From Diadema setosum (lineage: Eukaryota; Echinodermata; Echinoidea; Diadematoida; Diadematidae), in the NCBI GenBank assembly GCA_033980235.1, contig CM067072.1, forward strand, positions 19,347,047 to 19,411,046: 64,000 nt of DNA. The letters run 5' to 3'. The position numbers and the translations under genes are program-made. Position 1 is the stretch's first letter. Each line of letters opens with the position of its first letter. The notes beneath the pieces are model-generated. The model was given only the letters and a program-made list of their open reading frames with translations, ran no database searches and had not been told where the DNA came from. Below are positions 57,808 through 64,000 of this stretch, in pieces.

Positions 57808-58172
57808 TTAACCCTTACTAGGCTGGGGGGGGCTTGGATCCCCCCTCGACATTCCGCGCAGTATGTCACCATCGCAAAAAGCCATTGCCACAATATTTCA
57901 TGACTTTTTTCTTTCAAGTGTCCGGCATCTTTTGACACCAAATTTGTGACCCCCGGGTAGAATGTGGATCCAAAGTAAGATCCAAATGCATGTCAGACCC
58001 AAAAATGCTCATAAACGTGAATTCTTGTAGAGTTTCAAAGCAAATTGTGCTTACAGTCAAATTTCATCAAAGCATGATCATTTGTTGATTTTATTGATCA
58101 AAATCAATTAATAACATATTTTCACGCTTGCAATAATGTCGCTGACAAATTTCATCGAAAATTTTTTTTTAC
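57808..58172 (+). mobile_element. piggyBac-like MITE, truncated copy
   Basis: TTAA then CCCTTACTAGGCTGGGGGG, with an interior aligned to the first half of the 765-bp element (TCTTTTGACACCAAATTTG, GATCAAAATCAATTAATAAC). Similarity ends at about 58172 and there is no right terminus. Confidence 0.8.
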
Positions 58173-58320
58173 TCTTATTAAATGGGTTCCATTCTAGACC
58201 TTTCGCCATCTCCATGAGACAGAACTGTCACTTGTACAAACCATGTGTACAGTAAACAGGAAAAAGACAGATTGTGCACTTATTTCTGATAAATATGAAA
58301 ATCATTATGTCTCAAGTCAG

Positions 58321-58880
58321 GAAGTATTGCCGAAGGCATTATATTTTTGGGTTGTCCATCCATCCGTCGGTCCATCTATCCAAGTATATAGGCCATGAGG
58401 TCAAAGGTAAAAGTGAACTGAAAATGCTAAGATTTCACTTTTTTCATCCTATCTTGGAAATGGCTCAAGGTATCTTGATGAAACTTAAAACATATAATGC
58501 ATACTGGCTGACAATAATTCTCTTGGGAATTTTGGGGTCATGAGGTCTATGGACAAGGGTCAAAGGTCAGGTTAATATGCTAAAATTCTACTATTTAATG
58601 CTAAAATTACACTCTTTTCTCCATATCTTGGAGATTACTCAATGCATACTGCACAATAATTCTGACAGATATGGGCTATGGGGTCAAAGGTTAATTGAAA
58701 ATGTTACAATGTCACAATTTTCCCCCATATTTTCCAAATAGCTCAAAATATTGTCATGGAAATTGGATGTACATAACCAGTTAGTGGTTAGTGATTATTT
58801 GAAGTTGTGGGCCATGGGGTCAAAGGTCAGGTGAAAATAATCAAATTTCCAAATACTTGGTCTCTTAAACAATTTTAGCC
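58321..58880 (-). repeat. family A repeat, reverse orientation, interrupted by a hAT element
   Basis: Reading right to left it contains the modules and ends at the left with the complement of AATGCCTCCGGCAATACTTC, with a decayed GACG tract (TCCATCCATCCGTCGGTCC). The hAT-like element at 58889 interrupts its 5' part, and family sequence appears to resume after 60280. It is the only copy in the gene's own sense. Confidence 0.7.
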
Positions 58881-60279
58881 ATCCAAATCAGTGGCGTAAC
58901 TGGGGGGGGGGGGGGGGGGGGGGGCATGTGCCCCCCCCCCCCCCCCCGCCCCCAATCCGCTAGAAAAAAACAAAACAAAAAGTACCAAAATGGTAATTCA
59001 AGGGTTAGTAAACTGCTTTTGAAATCGACATGAAAGGGTGATCAAGAAATAAGATATTTTTCTAAGATTTCTTTTAACCATAATTAAAGAGGTATATAGT
59101 GTGAAACATTGTTCAAAAAGCCCTGAGCCGACAAAAGATTGTGATTCAGCCTGATTCCTGGTTGGCATTCTGAATAAGCAGGATGTGCGCAGTGTACTCA
59201 GAACATCCGAACGGCAAAGAGAGTCATTGCAATGTTGCGCAATGTGATGTACATTGTAGAATGTACACCTTTGTGTACCTTACGCTTCGTTATATCAAAG
59301 CTAGATCACTGACTTTGCAGTGTTGCTTTATACATACTAGTTTATATTAAAATGCCTTGCATTGCCAATAATAAAACTTGACCTGGGCTATTTCCCAACT
59401 TTTCCATGTATATAAAACACACACACACACGAACACAAACATGCAGATTTTGGACATCTTTCCCCCGCTTGGTCACTTTGATGCCCCTCGCTGGTCATAC
59501 CTCCCCCAATCATGAACATAAAAATTTATAAACCAACACCCTTGACTACTAGTGGCGGATCCAGGGGGGGGGGGGGGGGGGGGGCACCGGGCGCCTCCCC
59601 CCCCCCTCTTAATTTCCAAAGCGGAAAAATATAGCCACAAACGGCAGTTTTTGGACTGTAAAATGTCAAAATTTTCAAGCTCGCTCACTTCGCTCGCTTG
59701 CATTTAATAATTATACCATTTTCCTGATGTTGCTGCCAGTAATTGCCAGCAGTTGCGCCCGGTGCGCCCCCCTTAATTTCCAATTGCAAAAATATAGCTA
59801 CAAACGGCAGTTTTGGGACTGTAAAATGTCAAAATTTTCAAGCTTGCTCGCTTCGCTCATTCGCATTTAATCGTTATGCCATTCTCCTGATGTTGCTGCC
59901 AGTAATTGCCAGCAGTTGCGTCCGGTGCCCCCCCCCTTAATTTCCAAAGCGAAAAAATATAGCTACAAAAACAGTAATTTTTGGACTGTAAAATGTCAAA
60001 TTTAATTGTTATGCAATTTCTCCTGAGGTTGCTGCCAGTAATTTGTCGTTTCACACCGTCATTCCATAATCCATGTAAGGAAAACTTATAATGTTGCTCA
60101 ATGACTGCGCTGTGGAATGTATCACATTCCGTTATGTATTTTAGTCCCCATTAAGTTTGCAGACTGACAGCGCACGCACACACACACATGTTGTATACAC
60201 ACGCACGCACCCCTCAAAATTACTTTTCCACGAGGTGCCCCTCCAATGTCTTGACCCACGGTACGCCACTGATCCAAAT
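58881..60279. mobile_element. 1383-bp hAT-like element with 8-bp target duplication
   Basis: ATCCAAAT occurs at 58881-58888 and 60272-60279. Between them lies an element with termini CAGTGGCGTAAC and GGTACGCCACTG (imperfect inverted). An 8-bp duplication and a CAGNGG start are typical of hAT transposons. It holds G- and C-runs near the left end, a second CGGATCC-type start at 59552, and a tandem array at 59604-60040. No transposase is seen. Confidence 0.8.
59604..60040 (+). repeat. tandem repeat, three units of about 165 bp, in the hAT-like element
   Basis: CTTAATTTCCAAAGCGGAAAA-like starts at about 59606, 59771 and 59937. Units share AAATATAGCTACAAACGGCAG, GGACTGTAAAATGTCAAAAT and GTTGCTGCCAGTAATTGCCAG. 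The third unit is shortened. Confidence 0.85.
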
Positions 60280-60938
60280 GAAACCCACATTTAAGGAGTG
60301 GAATGTATACTTCACACATTTGTGGTTGTGTCAAACTTTTGAACATGTCACTAAATTTTTTTCCAAATCCTGTGAAAATGTTGTCTCACAATTGTCAAGA
60401 CAAAAAAAAAAAGGAACATCATGTAAATTTGGGAGAACCATGGGATATAGCCAAGGCATACAAACCGCCAAAGCGGCATTCCCTGCACATACCCATACTT
60501 TGGGGTGAAAGAATTTTAAAAAAAAAAAAAAAAATTACTGAAAATGTTAGAGTGCTTCACAAAGAATTACTATTGCCCAACTCATTTCTTTGTTGCAATT
60601 GTTTCCCTATGTGGTCCAATGAAGACCTTATGCAGATGAGAATCACAACCATGTAACCATTGCTATTCTGAAAATGCTAACAGTACCAATACTTTTCTAA
60701 ACACAGGTACTGCTTTGATTTTGAATTATCCTGTTTCAAAGGCAATAATCACCAGTGAACGAAGTCATGTCCGGTGTATCAAGAAAACTCTTCTCAGTAA
60801 TAAGTTTTATACATGTCTAATTTACAATTTCGACAGTGATCACAAAATCAACAAAGTTGACAGACATGGACTTTTACTTAAGGGCAGATTGTGAAAGAGC
60901 TGACTCAGCTTTAAAATGATATATATGTACAATGTATA

Positions 60939-62874
60939 ACTAGAAATGTCGCTATGGCAACTGGTATGCCTCCGCCATAATGCATGGTTCTCCTAATAGG
61001 TCTAAAGTATAATGTCTTGACAATGTGTATTGACAGTTTCACATAAATGACAAAATATTTAAAGGACACGTTTGTCACAAATGTGTTGAACATTCACTTT
61101 AAACTAAGTTTGCTATAAATTGTCTAAGAGTGCAGGTATTTGGGGATTTGAGGATCTTTACTTGACTTTTGACCCTTTTATAAGTTTATGCACTGAGTAA
61201 TTTTCAAGGTATGGAGAAAAAGTTTAATTTCAGTACTAAATACAGGTAGTAAAATTTTAGCACTTTAACCTGGCCTTTGAACCTCCACTTTGACCCTATG
61301 ACCCCAAAACTTCCCAAGAGAATCACTGTTAGGTTACTGTAGAACATGCATAAATATACTCCTAAGTTTCATGATGATACCTTTAGTCACTCTTGAGATA
61401 TGAAGAAGTGAAATCTAGCACTTTCACTTGACCTTTGACCTTGTGGCAAGAAACTTCGCAGAGAAGCTCTATTGGGTAATACATGACATTTGTACATACA
61501 TGTACAAATGTCATGTGTATATCAACCCTAATTAGGCTGGGGGGAGGCCTCCAAGGCCCCCCCCCCTCGACGTTCCGCGCGATGTATCGCTAATGCTAAA
61601 AGCTATCACCGCGACATTTCATGACTTTTTTCTTTCGAGTCTCCCGCATCTTTTGACATCAAATTTGCGATGCCTGGGTGCGCGGTTCCAAGATGCGCAT
61701 AAATATGTACGCGCATGTCAGACCAAAAATTGCTCAAAAATGTGAATTCGTGTACAATTTCAATGCAAACTGTGCTTACTGGCAAATTTCATAAAAGCAT
61801 GATTATTTTGGGGTTTTATTGATTAAAATCAATTAATAACATATTTCCTTGTTTGGAGCAATGTTGCAGACAAGTTTCATCGAAAAAATGATGAAAAACA
61901 TAAAGTCGAAAAAACAAAGAAATACATAAGAAATTTAAAAAATAGAATACTTTTTTTTAAATTTTTTGTGATGGCACAATTTTTTTCGCTTATATTTGCT
62001 CAGGACACTAAAAAGAATATTTACATAAAAAATCTGCCCATTTTGAGCTTTATTTAGTGATTTATACCAAATTGTCTGATTTCATGCATCATTATGCATA
62101 AATTAGCATTATTTAGCACAAATGATAATTTTTTTTTTAAATTTAACTTCGTGGTAATTTAGATTACTTCATAGGCAATGTGTGCGCCAATTTTCGTCGC
62201 GATCGCTCGGTCGACGGCTGAGATCTGGAGGGGGGGCCTGGGAGCCCCCCCGGCTCTATGATCTACCTGAATAGCCCGGCCTAGTTAGGGTTAAGTTTTC
62301 AAGAAAAATCATGCAGGCATTGCATAAATATGAGAGAAATATTGAAATTTTGAGGAGTTGACCTTGACCTTTGACCCTGACCTTTGAACCGTGACCCCAA
62401 ATTCCATACATAATTGCCAGTCAGTACATGCATTTGTATTAAGTTCCATGAAGATAGCTTGAACCATTTGCGATATACATAAATGGAGAAAAAAAGTGAA
62501 ATTTGAAATTTTCACTTAACCTTAGACCTTATGACCCAAAACTCTCTCTGGAGAATCTTTATTTGGTAGTACACACATATATATATATACACTCGGTTTC
62601 AAGAAAATACCTTCTGGCATTGCATAGATTTAGGGGAAATAGTGAAATTTTGAGCATTTGACCTTGGTGTGATAGGCACAACTTCATTCACTCATACACT
62701 CATGCCAAGTTTCATTAGGATACCTCAAACGTTTTTTTAGTTATGCTGTCCACAAAATTGATTACGGACAAAAGGATGGACAGACGGATGGACCGAAGGA
62801 CAGAAGGACAGATGGATGGACAACCTGAAAAAACATAATGCCTCCAGTGACACTTAGTGGCGGAGACATAAAAA
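60939..62874 (+). repeat. family A repeat interrupted by a piggyBac-like MITE
   Basis: It starts ACTAGAAATGTCGCTATGGCAAC and ends CACTTAGTGGCGGAGACAT then AAAAA, with a decayed GACG tract (GGACAGACGGATGGACCG). The 765-bp element at 61526-62290 splits it, after which GTTTTCAAGAAAAATCATGC resumes a family A module. Confidence 0.85.
61522..62294. mobile_element. 765-bp piggyBac-like MITE nested in family A
   Basis: Termini CCCTAATTAGGCTGGGG and CCCGGCCTAGTTAGGG; TTAA at the right (62291-62294) and TCAA, a one-base change, at the left. The body length equals the 49224-49988 copy exactly, and the interior is collinear throughout. Confidence 0.85.
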
Positions 62875-62908
62875 CTCAATTCAAATGGACTCTGCTGAGA
62901 GGTAACAT

Positions 62909-63645
62909 CCCCAGTATTCGGTCACTTCAGCTTTTTTGCAATATATTTCTAACTAAATACATACATCATATCTACAGCAATGTATGTGAAATATATCAAA
63001 TTTCTTTAATCTCAATTTTCATTTTGTTAAATATCACACAGAATTTCGCAAAATCCCAAAATATATCACCTTTAAAATTCCCCAGTATACGGTCACCGCG
63101 ACCAGTATTCGGTCACGTGATGTGCGCGTTCAAAGTCAATGCGAGTTCAAGGCAGCTGAAAAATGCATGCGCGTGCTACCTTGTTGGTGCAAAATTGCAT
63201 CGGGGACGTTGCGGCGCCCGAATACTGGGGTATCGGCATTGAGACACTGAGACACATTGAGACACTGTATCGGCACGTACAGGAATTTTGTTTTTCTTTT
63301 GTGTTTTTGACGATACCATCACACTCCGAGCTTGCGATAAGCAAAAAATCCTGCAAGAGAACGGCACATTTCTCGATTTTTAGCGCTTTTTTGGCGACCC
63401 GTACTCTTAAAACTGGGCCTTATCCGCGCGCGCTTTTGGAAAGTAGCGCCGATTCTGCACTTTTGACGGTAAAATTTGGGATTTTGGATGGATTTTTGGA
63501 GGTGGCTAAGGGAGTTTCCTGTTGTGAACGAGTGTGCAAGTATGTGAATTGATGTGATTTGCGTGTGTTGTGACAGTTGAACTTACTGGCTGGTGACTAG
63601 TGATAAGTGACCGAATACCGGTAGCTGACCGAATACTGGTGCTCT
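62909..63645. mobile_element. element with repeated CCAGTATTCGGTCAC ends
   Basis: CCCCAGTATTCGGTCAC at the left (62909) and GACCGAATACTGG at the right (about 63628) are inverted. Internal copies lie at about 63081 (CCAGTATACGGTCAC), 63102 (CCAGTATTCGGTCACGTGA), 63218 (CGAATACTGGGG) and 63609 (GACCGAATACCGG). Two frames at 62838-63242 and 63163-63552 cross it but show no known domain. Confidence 0.6.
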
Positions 63646-64000
63646 TACCCCATCTAAAATGTTAGAAAGAAAGCACACACTGTGGAAAAGTGTGTACTGA
63701 GGAAAGAGGCTCTGAAGCATAGGGTCTATTCAAGCCCTTGATATTACCAAGCTGTGCTCCGTCCAATAAATGGGACAAAAAAAAAAAAAAAAAGGGATAA
63801 AATATGTTGAACTGCTTGGCAACAACAATTGAAAGGGTATTTTATTGAGTAATGTCCATTGCAGCCCGCAGGCTGGATTGCAGGCATTTTACAGAAACAA
63901 GCACGATACTATAAAATATGTACAAGATTGTATAAAATACATAGAATGAAAAATGAATATCAGTCATATTCGTCACACAATATCAACATTCAAAACAAAA
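63646..64000. other. right-edge sequence, nothing recognised
   Basis: It contains an A-run at 63778-63793 and AT-rich sequence. No ECM29 5' exon, CpG-rich promoter or defined repeat was seen. Confidence 0.4.

Noticed and set aside
63163..63552. 129-residue plus-strand protein
   Set aside because: Open frame within an element with repeated CAGTATTCGGTCAC words; no recognisable domain. It cannot be excluded as a short gene, but there is no positive evidence.
57700..64000. ECM29 first exon, start codon and promoter
   Set aside because: I searched the minus strand for coding that ends in phase 0 before VLELLVH (family pattern LPPVLLKLSS...GVRKK) and found none; the 5' end is probably outside the window.

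Overview
This window is animal nuclear DNA. It is AT-rich and intron-rich, packed with interspersed repeats, and has no bacterial features. The repeats (tRNA-derived SINEs, many TTAA-flanked and hAT-like non-autonomous elements, long fold-backs) and the divergence of the coding exons from vertebrate proteins fit a marine invertebrate, plausibly an echinoderm or another invertebrate deuterostome. That placement is an inference and is not proven here.

One real gene dominates. Nineteen internal coding exons on the minus strand, between 57665 and 3480, encode 841 consecutive codons (2523 nt) of the proteasome adaptor/scaffold protein ECM29 (ECPAS, KIAA0368 family). Every junction has GT/AG splice sites, the phases chain from exon to exon without a break, and the exon order follows the human protein from about residue 60 to somewhat before its middle. 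The first exon(s) probably lie beyond the right edge, and the C-terminal half beyond the left edge. Coding sequence is under 5 percent of the gene span; introns run from about 0.6 to 7.9 kb.

The rest is almost entirely intronic repeat. (1) A roughly 1.0-1.15 kb family, here called family A, has a hairpin at each end, TATGCCTCCGCC terminal repeats, diverged internal modules rich in TGACCTTTGACC, and a GACG tract. It occurs at 3.8, 11.7, 21.9 (two nested copies), 28.9, 39.1, 40.7, 54.7, 58.3 (reversed) and 60.9 kb. (2) A roughly 160-bp tandem repeat carries a GTTACCATGGCAAC-like palindrome in each unit; the largest array is 24.1-25.1 kb. (3) TTAA-flanked non-autonomous elements of several families include two 765-bp piggyBac-like copies and an 85-bp miniature. 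(4) hAT-like elements include one at 58.9-60.3 kb with a perfect 8-bp target duplication. (5) There is a 1.25-kb imperfect palindrome at 43.6-44.8 kb, plus several shorter fold-backs. (6) There are two tRNA-derived SINEs, a LINE 3' fragment, a broken THAP-domain fragment, and a possible degenerate hammerhead-like motif.

No prokaryotic-style multi-gene system is present. The most unusual material is the architecture of family A, the X-box-like satellite, the large palindrome and the layered nested insertions. These give a relative insertion history inside one housekeeping gene.
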